A DNA stretch of 64,000 nt. It comes from Legionellales bacterium. GTDB taxonomy: Bacteria > Pseudomonadota > Gammaproteobacteria > Berkiellales > Berkiellaceae. Below the pieces are notes generated by a model, which made no database searches, was not told where the DNA came from, and was given only the letters and a program-made list of their open reading frames with translations. The number at the start of each line of letters is the position of its first letter. Position 1 is the stretch's first letter. Both the position numbers and the translations under genes were made by a program. Location: assembly GCA_002708265.1 (NCBI GenBank), contig PANA01000002.1, positions 1 to 64,000 on the forward strand, read 5' to 3'. Positions 39,616-48,315 of the stretch are shown here, one piece after another.

Positions 39616-40896
39616 ATGGACGCCTCAGAAAGTATATCAGTCATTGGTTTAGGATATGTTGGGCTACCGGTTGCTTTGGCTTTTTCCTCGATAACAGAAG
39701 TCGTGGCTTACGACACTAATTCAGCACGTATAAATGAACTTAAAGCCGGCAAAGATCATACTGGCTGCCTTACTCAAACACTACCCAGCCAGCTTCTTTT
39801 GACCAATGATCCCAAAGCACTACGTACTGCGACGTTCCATATAATCTGCGTTCCCACTCCAATCGATAAAGATAATCAACCAGATTTAAGTTTTCTTGAA
39901 TCTGCAGCACATACACTTGGTCCCATGTTGCATAGCGGGGATACAGTGGTTGTAGAGTCAACAGTCTATCCAGGTGTTACAGAGGACATTATTGTTCCTA
40001 TTCTTGAATCTCATTCTGGTTTAAAAATGGGAAGCTCTCTTAGGGTCGGGTATTCCCCCGAGCGCTTAAGCCCATCCGATACGCTTCACCTGTTTGAAAA
40101 TACAGTTAAGCTGGTCGGTGCTAATGATTATCAAACGGCAGAGCTCATTGCTGAAAAATATCGGCAAGTTGTACTAGCCGGGGTCCACATGGTTCCTTCT
40201 ATTAAGGTTGCTGAAGCCGCAAAACTGCTTGAAAACACCCAACGAGACGTTAATATCGCATTGGTGAATGAAATGGCTATGCTTTTTCACGCTTTAGAGA
40301 TTGACTCACATGAAGTCATAGAAGCGGCTAAAACCAAATGGAATTTTCATCCTTATGAGCCGGGCTTAGTGGGGGGGCATTGCATCGGTGTTGATCCCTA
40401 TTATATGAGCGCCATTGCACAGCGTCATGGGCTAAACCCGGATCTGGTTTTAAGTGCACGTTCGAGAAACGAGTCTATGGGAGAGTATGTTGCACAAAAA
40501 ACTATTGATATCTTGAGTGACGAAAATATACCAGCTAAAGCAGCCAATGTTGGAGTATTTGGTTTGTCTTTTAAAGAGAATTGCCCTGATATACGCAATA
40601 CAAAAGTGGTCGGTTTAATTCAGTCTCTTGAGGCAAAGGGTGTTAAGACCTACGTTGCGGATCCGATTGTCAATAAACCAGAGTTTGAGGCAACATACAA
40701 CATCAAAGTACTCGACCTAGAACAGCTTCCACGCCTTCACGCAATTGTTATCGCTGTGGCGCATGATACGTTTGTTCATTGTTCACCTACGGAATATTTA
40801 GCGCATTTGCAACACCCAAACTTGCTAATAGACGTGAAAGGCCATTTAGATAGGGATAGATTTTCTGATGCAGGTGTGAGACTTTGGCGATTGTAA
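39616..40896 (+). CDS. UDP-N-acetyl-hexosamine 6-dehydrogenase (TviB/WbpO type)
   Basis: A 426-residue NAD-dependent nucleotide-sugar dehydrogenase oxidising the sugar C6 to a uronate. The Rossmann start is IGLGYVGLPVALAF; the central domain has KVAEAAKLLENTQRDVNIALVNE; the catalytic cysteine is in GGHCIGVDPYYM; the C-terminal domain has GLSFKENCPDIRNTKV. These point to the Vi-type (VipA/TviB) group acting on UDP-GlcNAc or UDP-GalNAc rather than UDP-glucose. No epimerase or glycosyltransferase lies nearby, which is unusual for a polysaccharide gene. Confidence 0.88.
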   Translation: MDASESISVIGLGYVGLPVALAFSSITEVVAYDTNSARINELKAGKDHTGCLTQTLPSQLLLTNDPKALRTATFHIICVPTPIDKDNQPDLSFLESAAHTLGPMLHSGDTVVVESTVYPGVTEDIIVPILESHSGLKMGSSLRVGYSPERLSPSDTLHLFENTVKLVGANDYQTAELIAEKYRQVVLAGVHMVPSIKVAEAAKLLENTQRDVNIALVNEMAMLFHALEIDSHEVIEAAKTKWNFHPYEPGLVGGHCIGVDPYYMSAIAQRHGLNPDLVLSARSRNESMGEYVAQKTIDILSDENIPAKAANVGVFGLSFKENCPDIRNTKVVGLIQSLEAKGVKTYVADPIVNKPEFEATYNIKVLDLEQLPRLHAIVIAVAHDTFVHCSPTEYLAHLQHPNLLIDVKGHLDRDRFSDAGVRLWRL

Positions 40897-40997
40897 TAAA
40901 TTGCCGCAAGGCACGTCGATAATGTTGGATATTTCAATAAGATGCAGCTATGCTGATTTCACTAACAGTTAATTGAATAGGAGCTATAGAGACACTT

Positions 40998-41144
40998 AAA
41001 CGTATTGATGTATTTTACGTTTGTGTGCAGTACATCAGTTGTAGAAGTAGCAGTAAGAAGTTTTTGAAGAGTAGTACACGTAGTCCCCCTCCGTGTAGGT
41101 ACAGCCCGAAAACCGTGATTGCCAATAGCTACAATCAATGGAGG
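40998..41144 (+). promoter_or_regulatory. Structured leader with possible pseudoknot
   Basis: Two seven-base stems interleave: AAACGTA (40998-41004) with TACGTTT (41016-41022), and TGATGTA (41006-41012) with TACATCA (41031-41037). The connecting loops are 1, 3 and 8 bases, a feasible H-type pseudoknot. Downstream a hairpin TACACG/CGTGTA (41075-41080 and 41092-41097) exposes CCTCC (41088-41092), complementary to the GGAGG (41140-41144) of the next gene. A possible promoter TTGGAT with TATGCT lies around 40926-40955. Regulatory function is inference. Confidence 0.4.
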
Positions 41145-41152
41145 CATCAAGC

Positions 41153-43039
41153 ATGATTCAGTATCTTATCGCTAATGGACAATACAGAAAAGCAGCAGAA
41201 AAATTAGCGAGTATATCTCAACAATCCAGCCATTCAGAAAACGTGCTGGTTTTAGGAAAGTTTTCCTCTAAACCCTCTTGTGCACTTGCAACCCCCGACA
41301 AACAAATTCTACATCAAGCAAAAGAGCACTTTTTGACACTTGTCTACAATCCCTTAGATAAATATAAAAGTGACTGTCCCGCGTTAATCGCAGCAGAAGG
41401 GCACTCAAAGCGAGAACAGTTTGTTTCACAGTTTTTGCCTTATGCGAATGTTAAGCAAGAATACTCAGACAGTATTGCTTGGGCACATACGCACGCAAAT
41501 GAAATTGTAAGTGTTTATTTAGACCTCATTAACACTGTAGAACAAGGTTTTTTCAATAGAATAATACTGACTAAGGAAAGAGCTTCAGTTCTTAGAAGAG
41601 GCCTTAGCACAACAGCCAAATCACATTTATCTAAAGCTCTTCAGTCTATTTTCTGTCAATTGGATGAGGGTGATGTTTTCTATTTTGCGGCTATGGCCTT
41701 TATTCGACTTGTCTACAATGACTATCCAGCTGTAGAACAATCAAACCAAGATGAAAGAGTCCTTGATGCATATGATGATATTCGACAAGTTTATCCCTCG
41801 ATGGCTAGAAACTTATACCAATCGCTTGTTAGATATTTAGAAAGTGGTGGCAGTATTGCCGACTTAAGTTTATATGGTCCCTATGCCGGTTCTCATCAGA
41901 AAGCACTATTAGACTATTTGTCTGAAGGAAGATTGGCAAGATTGCGCAAATCATTGTTGAACCGTATCAATGCTCTATTGGTAAAACCAACTTCGAACTT
42001 GCAGAATCTAAAGCAAGAGTGGATGGCACATGGAAAGATGATATCAATATTGCAACGATTACCCGGTGACTCACGCTATTTGTTTGCTATGAGTGTAAGT
42101 AAAATTGTCAAAAGAAGTCGACGCGCATTTGAAGCCACGCTGTTGCCACTGGCGGAAACAGACAAGCTTCAATCATTTGAGTTTAGAAAAATATATCAAG
42201 AAAAACACGCGGTATTAAATAATCTTCTTTGTTTAAGACTTCTAGGGAATGAACAAACAAATGAGATGTTGAACATCTTTATGTGCAAACTAACAGCAAT
42301 GCAGAGAAAACTTGTAATGAAACTGCAGCCCTCACAAGTCTCAGAACAGTTTATAGCGATTAGTTATGACATTATTCGATTAATTGGTTCAAAAGAGCAG
42401 GCCAGCCATTCTGACAATCTTGTTCATGCATGGCATGTATATTGTTCTGATGTTGCCTCGGTTATGGCTTCCGGAGACGACGTTATTAGCATCAAAGGGC
42501 TTGAAAAAAATGTAAAACAACAAGCAACATTTGATGCGCTTGATGACTATGTTGCGCAGTTAGATGCGCGTATTCTAGGGTATTTTCTTCACCAATTTGG
42601 GCTTGAAAAACCTTTCTTGGAGAAGGCAAGTACGCTTCGTCAGTTAATCTCTGAAGCAAATGGTCTTCATTCATTGAATATAACGGAAGAGAGTCTTTGT
42701 GATTTACTAAGAAATACCCAAAAACCGATTCGTTGGCATTGGCATGTTCCAAAAGTAAAAGATGCGGAGCAATTAATGGTCGGGCTTCTTATTAGTGCTC
42801 GTGCACACCAATGGGTCAGAGAATATAAACAAATAAGTCACGAAAATATTGATGTAGCCCCCGATAAGCTCTGTGAGATATTGAAGGGGATGGCTGTTGA
42901 GCTTATGCATAAGTTTGGGGTAGGGCATGGTCGATTTACAACACACCTTGCTTCAGCCATAGGTGCGGCAAATGACTACTTTATCTGTCCAAGTGGCATT
43001 GAGTCACAAGAGGCTAGCGAGGCCCGAATTAGGCATTAA
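41153..43039 (+). CDS. Large orphan helical protein (628 aa)
   Basis: No family recognised. The protein is predicted almost entirely alpha-helical and soluble, without signal peptide or membrane helices; the start has a TPR-like look (IANGQYRKAAEKLASI). The C-terminal segment is ESQEASEARIRH, acidic then basic. The start is decided by a strong GGAGG eight bases before ATG 41153; the upstream in-frame ATG at 41138 precedes that site. It ends at a strong terminator shared with tRNA-Leu. Codon use looks like the flanking genes. Confidence 0.75.
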   Translation: MIQYLIANGQYRKAAEKLASISQQSSHSENVLVLGKFSSKPSCALATPDKQILHQAKEHFLTLVYNPLDKYKSDCPALIAAEGHSKREQFVSQFLPYANVKQEYSDSIAWAHTHANEIVSVYLDLINTVEQGFFNRIILTKERASVLRRGLSTTAKSHLSKALQSIFCQLDEGDVFYFAAMAFIRLVYNDYPAVEQSNQDERVLDAYDDIRQVYPSMARNLYQSLVRYLESGGSIADLSLYGPYAGSHQKALLDYLSEGRLARLRKSLLNRINALLVKPTSNLQNLKQEWMAHGKMISILQRLPGDSRYLFAMSVSKIVKRSRRAFEATLLPLAETDKLQSFEFRKIYQEKHAVLNNLLCLRLLGNEQTNEMLNIFMCKLTAMQRKLVMKLQPSQVSEQFIAISYDIIRLIGSKEQASHSDNLVHAWHVYCSDVASVMASGDDVISIKGLEKNVKQQATFDALDDYVAQLDARILGYFLHQFGLEKPFLEKASTLRQLISEANGLHSLNITEESLCDLLRNTQKPIRWHWHVPKVKDAEQLMVGLLISARAHQWVREYKQISHENIDVAPDKLCEILKGMAVELMHKFGVGHGRFTTHLASAIGAANDYFICPSGIESQEASEARIRH

Positions 43040-43043
43040 AAAC

Positions 43044-43071
43044 AAAAAAGCCTGCTTATGCAGGCTTTTTT
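43044..43071. terminator. Bidirectional terminator
   Basis: AAAAAAGCCTGC-TTAT-GCAGGCTTTTTT forms a GC stem with T tracts on both strands, ending the 628-aa gene on plus and the tRNA-Leu transcript on minus. Confidence 0.92.
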
Positions 43072-43077
43072 ATAGTT

Positions 43078-43162
43078 TGGTGCCTCGGGTGAGACTCGAA
43101 CTCACACTCCCGAAGGAACAGGATTTTGAATCATGCGCGTCTACCAATTCCGCCACCGAGGC
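43078..43162 (-). tRNA. tRNA-Leu (anticodon CAA)
   Basis: On the minus strand the acceptor GCCTCGG (plus 43156-43162) pairs with CCGAGGC (43082-43088), followed by discriminator A and encoded CCA (43078-43081). The D-arm has GGTAGACGC, the anticodon loop is TTCAAAA, the long variable arm is TTCCTTCGGGAG and the T-loop is TTCGAGT. The long variable arm and CAA anticodon give leucine, reading UUG. The anticodon stem CATGA/TCCTG has one internal T-C mismatch. Confidence 0.95.
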
Positions 43163-43176
43163 TTTAACTGCCCGAA

Positions 43177-43205
43177 TTTATATCATTAAAGCGCTCTTTG
43201 AACAA
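43177..43205 (-). promoter_or_regulatory. tRNA-Leu promoter
   Basis: On the minus strand TTGTTC (plus 43200-43205), a 17-base spacer and TATAAA (43177-43182), then a GC-rich discriminator CGGGC just before the tRNA, as is usual for stable RNA promoters under stringent control. Confidence 0.6.
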
Positions 43206-43337
43206 GTGTTAATGGTGAAACGTACCTTGTTAAAGCTAGATAGATATTAATATCTATAAAATATGTATGTTAACTTCCTCTTTGTTTTCGGTAAATTCTA
43301 TTAATTTATAGCTAGAACGCTGGATTATGTTGAAGCT

Positions 43338-43451
43338 ATGATGAGAGCAGGTAAAGAGTTTTTACCTCAGGCCAAAACGGCCAAAGTATTCGCTGAAGAG
43401 GACGGTGTGCAACCGGATAGTAGGCAGCGTTCTACTCGAAATCGAAGGTAG
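43338..43451 (+). other. Possible small ORF or gene remnant in a 380-base intergenic region
   Basis: The gap 43163-43541 holds the tRNA promoter, AT-rich sequence, and an open frame from ATG 43338 to TAG 43451 (37 codons, MMRAGKEFLPQAKTAKV onward) that extends open upstream for 12 more codons. The predicted peptide has the charged, Arg-rich end of a protein C-terminus (DSRQRSTRNRR). No clear ribosome-binding site is seen. It is either a remnant of a larger gene or a chance ORF. Confidence 0.25.
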
Positions 43452-43490
43452 TCATTTCGGGCCTGAGATCACTCTAGCACTCCTATCTCA

Positions 43491-43518
43491 TTTGTCGATA
43501 AAAACTTTGTGCTATAAT
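43491..43518 (+). promoter_or_regulatory. yajC-secDF promoter
   Basis: A perfect extended -10 (TG at 43510-43511, then TATAAT at 43513-43518) with TTTGTC (43491-43496) 16 bases upstream. It lies 24 bases before the yajC start and would drive yajC-secD-secF. Confidence 0.7.
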
Positions 43519-43541
43519 TTCGCCATTTACTAAGTGGTGTA

Positions 43542-43910
43542 ATGAATATGAGTAAGTTATTCAGATATCTTGTGGCAGTAGTGTTGTTAGCTCCAAGTGT
43601 GGCTTTAGCAGATGAAGTATTTGCTGCCGAACCAAACCCAATGGGGCAATGGTTAATGTTGCTGGGTTTTGCATTTATTTTCTATTTTATGATTTGGCGC
43701 CCACAATCTCAGCGGCAGAAAGCCCAAAATAAAATGATAGCGGAGTTGCAGCAAGGCGATGAAGTTATTACCTCTGGCGGTATCATGGGCCGTGTAACAC
43801 AAATTAAAGACAGCTGCATATTTGTGGAAGTTGCTAAGGGAATGACGATTCAAATGCAAAAGCAATCAGTTTCCAGTGTTCTACCGAAGGGAACAGTAAC
43901 TGCTAACTAG
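43542..43910 (+). CDS. yajC: Sec accessory membrane protein YajC
   Basis: A 122-residue single-pass inner-membrane protein associated with SecDF-YidC. The membrane segment is MLLGFAFIFYFMIWRPQSQR, a YajC hallmark, followed by the small cytosolic domain GDEVITSGGIMGRV. An extra hydrophobic N-terminal segment (about 5-22) looks like a signal sequence. ATGs at 43542 and 43548 are both possible. Twelve bases before secD, same operon. Confidence 0.92.
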   Translation: MNMSKLFRYLVAVVLLAPSVALADEVFAAEPNPMGQWLMLLGFAFIFYFMIWRPQSQRQKAQNKMIAELQQGDEVITSGGIMGRVTQIKDSCIFVEVAKGMTIQMQKQSVSSVLPKGTVTAN

Positions 43911-43922
43911 AAGGGATATACG

Positions 43923-45782
43923 ATGATTAAGCCTTTTCCACGCTGGAAGTACGCACTTTTATTTGTACTTGTAGTCTTGTCGAGCGTCTATGCACTACCG
44001 AACTGGTATGGTGATAAACCTGCCGTACAAATCTTTGCTGGGCGCGGCGATGACATTAATCCTGAGCTAATAGATCAGGTTGATAACTGGCTCGAAGAGG
44101 CGAAAATCTCTCAATACGAAGTCGTCAAAGATTCTAACCAGTCTGTCTTAGTTAAGCTCAATGATGATGCGGCTCAGCTTCAAGTGAAAGATATATTATC
44201 TCAGCGCGTCTCTAATGATATGACGGTAGCCATGAACTTAGTTCCAGCAACTCCAAAGTGGATGAAAACCATAGGAGCAGACCCCTTGAAGTTGGGTCTA
44301 GATCTTAGAGGCGGAGTGCATTTCTTGGTTGAGGTGGATGTTGATGGCGCCATGGAGCAAAGGATAGAAGGCATTCAGTCTGACTTAAGAACCTTTCTTC
44401 GTGATGAAAAATTACGATACAAAGGGATTCGGTTACGAGATGAGCGATCTCTTTTAATTCGTTTCGATGGTTCTGATGGGGTTGATTCAACATTAAGTAA
44501 ACTGCGTCGACAGTTCCCTGAATTGGAATTCAAGCGAGGAGAAGATACTGATGAGCTACTAGCCAGCTTCTCTGCATCTACTTTACAAACGTATCGAAAC
44601 TACACAGTTGAGCAAACAATGAGTACTTTGCGAAATCGTGTTAATGAACTTGGTGTCGCTGAGGCGCTGGTACAGCGGCATGGCGCAAATAGAATAGTTG
44701 TTGAGCTTCCAGGCATACAAGATACAGCAAGAGCTAAAGACATATTAGGGAAGACAGCGACTCTTGAGTTCAGATTGGTTGACTCAGAGCATGATGTGAG
44801 TCGCTCTCTTGGTGCTAGACCTCCAGCCGGGAGTGAGCTTTTTTATGATACTTCAGGCAATCCTATTTTGTTAAAAAAACGCGTTATTTTAACGGGTGAT
44901 TCAATTGTTGGTGCGACTACAGGTAATGACTCGAGAGATGGTCGTCCAACAGTTAATGTTCGAATTGCAGGTGCTGGTGTTAACTTATTTAAGAAAATGA
45001 CACGAGATAACATTGGCCAACCAATGGCAACGCTATACATAGAAAGTAAAACCATTAGTAAAGAAAACGAAGATGGTAAAATTGAGCAAGTAACAGAGGT
45101 TGATAGACAAGTTATCTCTGTTGCAACCATTCAGTCTGCACTGGGCTCACAGTTTCAAATCAGTGGTTTTTCTCGCTCTCAGGCAGCAGATTTGGCGCTA
45201 CTTTTAAGAGCGGGTGCACTTCCTGCGAGCGTGAGCATTGTTGAAGAACGCACAGTTGGTCCAAGCCTCGGAGCAGAGAACATCCAAATGGGCGTGAAAT
45301 CGATTCAGGTAGGCCTTGGTTGTGTTGTCTTATTCATGATGCTGTATTACAGCTGGTTTGGGTTTATTGCCAATATTACTCTCGTGATGAACTTGGTGAT
45401 GTTGTTGGCAATGTTATCGTTAGTCGGTGCAACACTTACTTTACCAGGCATTGCAGGCATCGTCTTAACACTGGGGATGGCAGTTGATGCTAACGTACTA
45501 ATTTTCGAAAGAATCAGGGAGGAAATGCGAAATGGTTTGACACCTTTAGCTTGTATTTCATCTGGTTTTGACCGGGCGTTATCTACAATTATCGACTCAA
45601 ACTTAACAACACTAATCGTAGGTATGATTTTATTTACAGTGGGAACAGGACCGGTTAAGGGGTTCGCAGTAACGCTGTGTCTGGGTATTATTACTTCGTT
45701 GATAACAGCAGTTACTGGCACTAAAGCCATTGTTCATTTGTTCTTCGGTCGCTCAACCAAGCCTCTGCCAGTCGGTATTTAA
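43923..45782 (+). CDS. secD: Protein translocase subunit SecD
   Basis: A 619-residue RND-family inner-membrane protein that uses proton flow to pull preproteins through SecYEG. TM1 is at 10-27, then LGLDLRGGVHFLVEVD and a large periplasmic domain to about 450, then five C-terminal helices including TLGMAVDANVLIFERIREE. Length matches E. coli (615). The secF start follows 11 bases later. Confidence 0.97.
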   Translation: MIKPFPRWKYALLFVLVVLSSVYALPNWYGDKPAVQIFAGRGDDINPELIDQVDNWLEEAKISQYEVVKDSNQSVLVKLNDDAAQLQVKDILSQRVSNDMTVAMNLVPATPKWMKTIGADPLKLGLDLRGGVHFLVEVDVDGAMEQRIEGIQSDLRTFLRDEKLRYKGIRLRDERSLLIRFDGSDGVDSTLSKLRRQFPELEFKRGEDTDELLASFSASTLQTYRNYTVEQTMSTLRNRVNELGVAEALVQRHGANRIVVELPGIQDTARAKDILGKTATLEFRLVDSEHDVSRSLGARPPAGSELFYDTSGNPILLKKRVILTGDSIVGATTGNDSRDGRPTVNVRIAGAGVNLFKKMTRDNIGQPMATLYIESKTISKENEDGKIEQVTEVDRQVISVATIQSALGSQFQISGFSRSQAADLALLLRAGALPASVSIVEERTVGPSLGAENIQMGVKSIQVGLGCVVLFMMLYYSWFGFIANITLVMNLVMLLAMLSLVGATLTLPGIAGIVLTLGMAVDANVLIFERIREEMRNGLTPLACISSGFDRALSTIIDSNLTTLIVGMILFTVGTGPVKGFAVTLCLGIITSLITAVTGTKAIVHLFFGRSTKPLPVGI

Positions 45783-45792
45783 GGGTATATCA

Positions 45793-46719
45793 ATGGAACT
45801 ATTTAAACGACAAACCAAAATCGATTTTATGGGGCTAAGAAAAGGTGTTGCGCTACTTTCAGTAGTACTATGTATTGCCTCGTTTGCTCTTTTAATGACT
45901 AAAGGCCTTAACTGGGGATTAGACTTTACTGGAGGAACGTTACTAGAAGTTCGCTTCAGTGAAAGTGTTGTTGATGAACAAGTTAGGGATACCCTTATAC
46001 ATGCTGGTTTTGAGAATGCTAAAGTCTCATATTATGGGGATGCACAAGACCTTTTGATACGGATCGGGAATCAAGCGGGTATATCGGAAAAAGAGTTAGC
46101 CCAAAATGTGGTCGATTCTCTTTCATCTGCAGACTTTAATCTTGAATTAAGACGAGCTGAGTTTGTTGGTTCAGAAGTAGGTGCTGAGTTAGCTGAGCAG
46201 GGTGCTTTGGCGGTTCTAGTTGCAGTGTTAATGACAATGGTGTACATCGCTTTCCGCTTTGAATATCGGTTTGCCGTTTCTGCTGCCGTTGCTTTGATGC
46301 ATGATCCGATTGTGATTCTTGGCGTTTTTTCATTCTTTCAAATAGAGTTTGATCTAGCAGCTTTAGCCGCCATACTAGCGGTAATGGGTTACTCACTAAA
46401 CGATACAATCGTTGTTTTTGATCGGGTGCGGGAGAACTTTAGAAAAATTCGTCAAGCCAATGCTTATGAGGTTCTAAATCTCTCTATTAATCAAACCTTG
46501 TCACGCACAATCATGACTTCATTTTTAACATTACTAGTAGTTGTCGCTTTATTCTTCCTGGGTGGCGACTCACTTTATGGTTTCTCAACGGCAATGTTAG
46601 TTGGAATAGTATTTGGAACATATTCTTCTATTTATGTGGCGGGAGCTTTAGCACTTCAGTTGGGGCTAAAGCAGGAAGATATGCTTATCAAGCCAACATT
46701 TGTGGATGATAGACCTTAA
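45793..46719 (+). CDS. secF: Protein translocase subunit SecF
   Basis: A 308-residue partner of SecD with six membrane helices. GLDFTGGTLLEVRF and MGYSLNDTIVVFDRVREN are the SecF signatures. The ATG at 45793 follows AAGGGT at good spacing; an upstream in-frame codon inside secD is unlikely. Its stop overlaps the convergent esterase gene by four bases. Confidence 0.97.
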   Translation: MELFKRQTKIDFMGLRKGVALLSVVLCIASFALLMTKGLNWGLDFTGGTLLEVRFSESVVDEQVRDTLIHAGFENAKVSYYGDAQDLLIRIGNQAGISEKELAQNVVDSLSSADFNLELRRAEFVGSEVGAELAEQGALAVLVAVLMTMVYIAFRFEYRFAVSAAVALMHDPIVILGVFSFFQIEFDLAALAAILAVMGYSLNDTIVVFDRVRENFRKIRQANAYEVLNLSINQTLSRTIMTSFLTLLVVVALFFLGGDSLYGFSTAMLVGIVFGTYSSIYVAGALALQLGLKQEDMLIKPTFVDDRP

Positions 46720-47450
46720 TTCATTGCTGAAATTAACAGCTCAGCTAGCTTTTCTGGACAGGTAATTTCAGGACTGTGTGCGGCGTTGATTTCAGCCATA
46801 TTACAATGAGGAAGGTTATTTGCCATCTTTATTTGCTCGTGGGGCGGAACACATTTATCTTCGGTGCATATAATTACTTGTACATTTGAGATCTTTTTAA
46901 TGATATCAGGTGACCAGTTTACCTTTGCACCCATTGGGGATAATGGTTGATCGACAAGAGATGCGATACATTCGGATCTACCAGGGAAGGTAATATTTTC
47001 ACCGTATAAAATATCACCAACCTGAGAAGACTTTTCTAGAATAAGACGATTGCTTTCGGTTTCTACTTTTAAATAAGGCCCCAGACCTTTTGATGCAAAT
47101 TGTGTACTGATATCAAAAATAGACTCCGAACGTGGTTTTGGTATAAATGCTGAAATAAAATGTAATGATGCAATTTTTTCAGGCATGACGCTGGCTACCT
47201 CAAGTAGAACTATTCCAGACATAGAATGTCCCACTAGGTGAACAGGTTCCTTGAGCGTGTCAAGATAATGAAGCACAGCATCTTTATAGGTTGATAAACC
47301 TATTCGTTCAAGATTTTCCTGCTCACTAGCCGCATGGCCTGGTAAGGTTAACGCGCAAACATCGTTACCATGCGTTTTGAGCGCATTAATAAGTTCTTTC
47401 CAACAGTCGCCTGTATGCCATGCGCCATGAACAAGAAGTGTTTTTCTCAT
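46716..47450 (-). CDS. Alpha/beta hydrolase, MES/esterase-like
   Basis: A 244-residue soluble hydrolase. The oxyanion region is LLVHGAWHTGDCW, the nucleophile elbow GHSMSG, the acid in TEDKCVPP and the base histidine in NAAHSPEI, so the triad is complete. The N-terminal HGAWH and overall length resemble the methylesterase/hydroxynitrile-lyase group, common in bacteria as esterases of unknown substrate. The start overlaps the suhB stop by four bases (ATGA), so it is translationally coupled. Confidence 0.85.
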   Translation of the reverse strand: MRKTLLVHGAWHTGDCWKELINALKTHGNDVCALTLPGHAASEQENLERIGLSTYKDAVLHYLDTLKEPVHLVGHSMSGIVLLEVASVMPEKIASLHFISAFIPKPRSESIFDISTQFASKGLGPYLKVETESNRLILEKSSQVGDILYGENITFPGRSECIASLVDQPLSPMGAKVNWSPDIIKKISNVQVIICTEDKCVPPHEQIKMANNLPHCNMAEINAAHSPEITCPEKLAELLISAMN

Positions 47451-48232
47451 CTTCCAATACTATCCCTGATGATTGGTTGCAATTCATTGTGAACTTTGGG
47501 AGAACCGGCAACAATGTTACCTGTGGTTAGGAAATCCGTACCACCTCTAAAGTCACTTAGTTTTCCACCCGCTTCTTTAACAATTACAGCCCCTGCAGCT
47601 ATATCCCATGGGCTTAAACCTAGTTCCCAAAAACCATCTAAACGACCCGCAGCGATATAACATAAATCTAATGCTGCTGATCCCGCTCTTCGAATGCCCG
47701 CTGCTCTAGGACATATCTCTCTAAACATTTGAAGATATTTTTCTATTTGATCAGGAACCGCGTAGGGAAATCCTGTTCCAATTAGGCCACCATCTAGATG
47801 AACAGAGTCTTTAAGTCTTAATCGTCTCTGGTTTAGCATCGCCCCTTCGCCCAGCGTTGCTGTAAACAATTCATCTCGGAGTGGGTCGTAAACGACACCA
47901 TGAGTGGGAACTCCGTTCTGTAAAATTCCAATGGAAGTACAAAAATGTGGGAAGCCATGTAAAAAATTGGTTGTTCCATCCAGAGGATCGATTACCCATG
48001 TAAATTCATTGCCCGCTATAGTGCCAGACTCTTCAGCAATAATTCCATGATCAGGGTAAGAAAGGCGGATGATCTCAAGAATAGCACGTTCAGCACTTTT
48101 ATCTACGTTGCTAACAAAGTTATTCTTACTTTTTTCTTGGACGGTAATATTGTCTAGATTGTTCAAGCCATTAAGGATAATTTTTCCGGATTTGCGAGCA
48201 GCTTTTATAGCTATGTTAATCATTGGGTGCAT
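47447..48232 (-). CDS. suhB: Inositol-1-monophosphatase SuhB
   Basis: A 261-residue Mg-dependent phosphatase; in E. coli SuhB also joins the rRNA antitermination complex. Metal site motifs are IIAEESG, WVIDPLDGTTNFLHG and LSPWDIAAG. The N-terminus MHPMINIAIKAARKSG aligns with E. coli SuhB, fixing the start. It is divergent from trmJ, the conserved arrangement. Confidence 0.96.
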   Translation of the reverse strand: MHPMINIAIKAARKSGKIILNGLNNLDNITVQEKSKNNFVSNVDKSAERAILEIIRLSYPDHGIIAEESGTIAGNEFTWVIDPLDGTTNFLHGFPHFCTSIGILQNGVPTHGVVYDPLRDELFTATLGEGAMLNQRRLRLKDSVHLDGGLIGTGFPYAVPDQIEKYLQMFREICPRAAGIRRAGSAALDLCYIAAGRLDGFWELGLSPWDIAAGAVIVKEAGGKLSDFRGGTDFLTTGNIVAGSPKVHNELQPIIRDSIGR

Positions 48233-48315
48233 AATGGTTGGCCTTATATTGTTTGGGCCAGTATAGTCTCTTGCTCATGTAAGGAAAACCGTTAATAGCT
48301 AGGTAACCTTAAAAA

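Noticed and set aside
43078-43162. Integrative element attached at tRNA-Leu
   Set aside because: No integrase, no repeated tRNA 3' end and no change in gene content typical of an island was found on either side.
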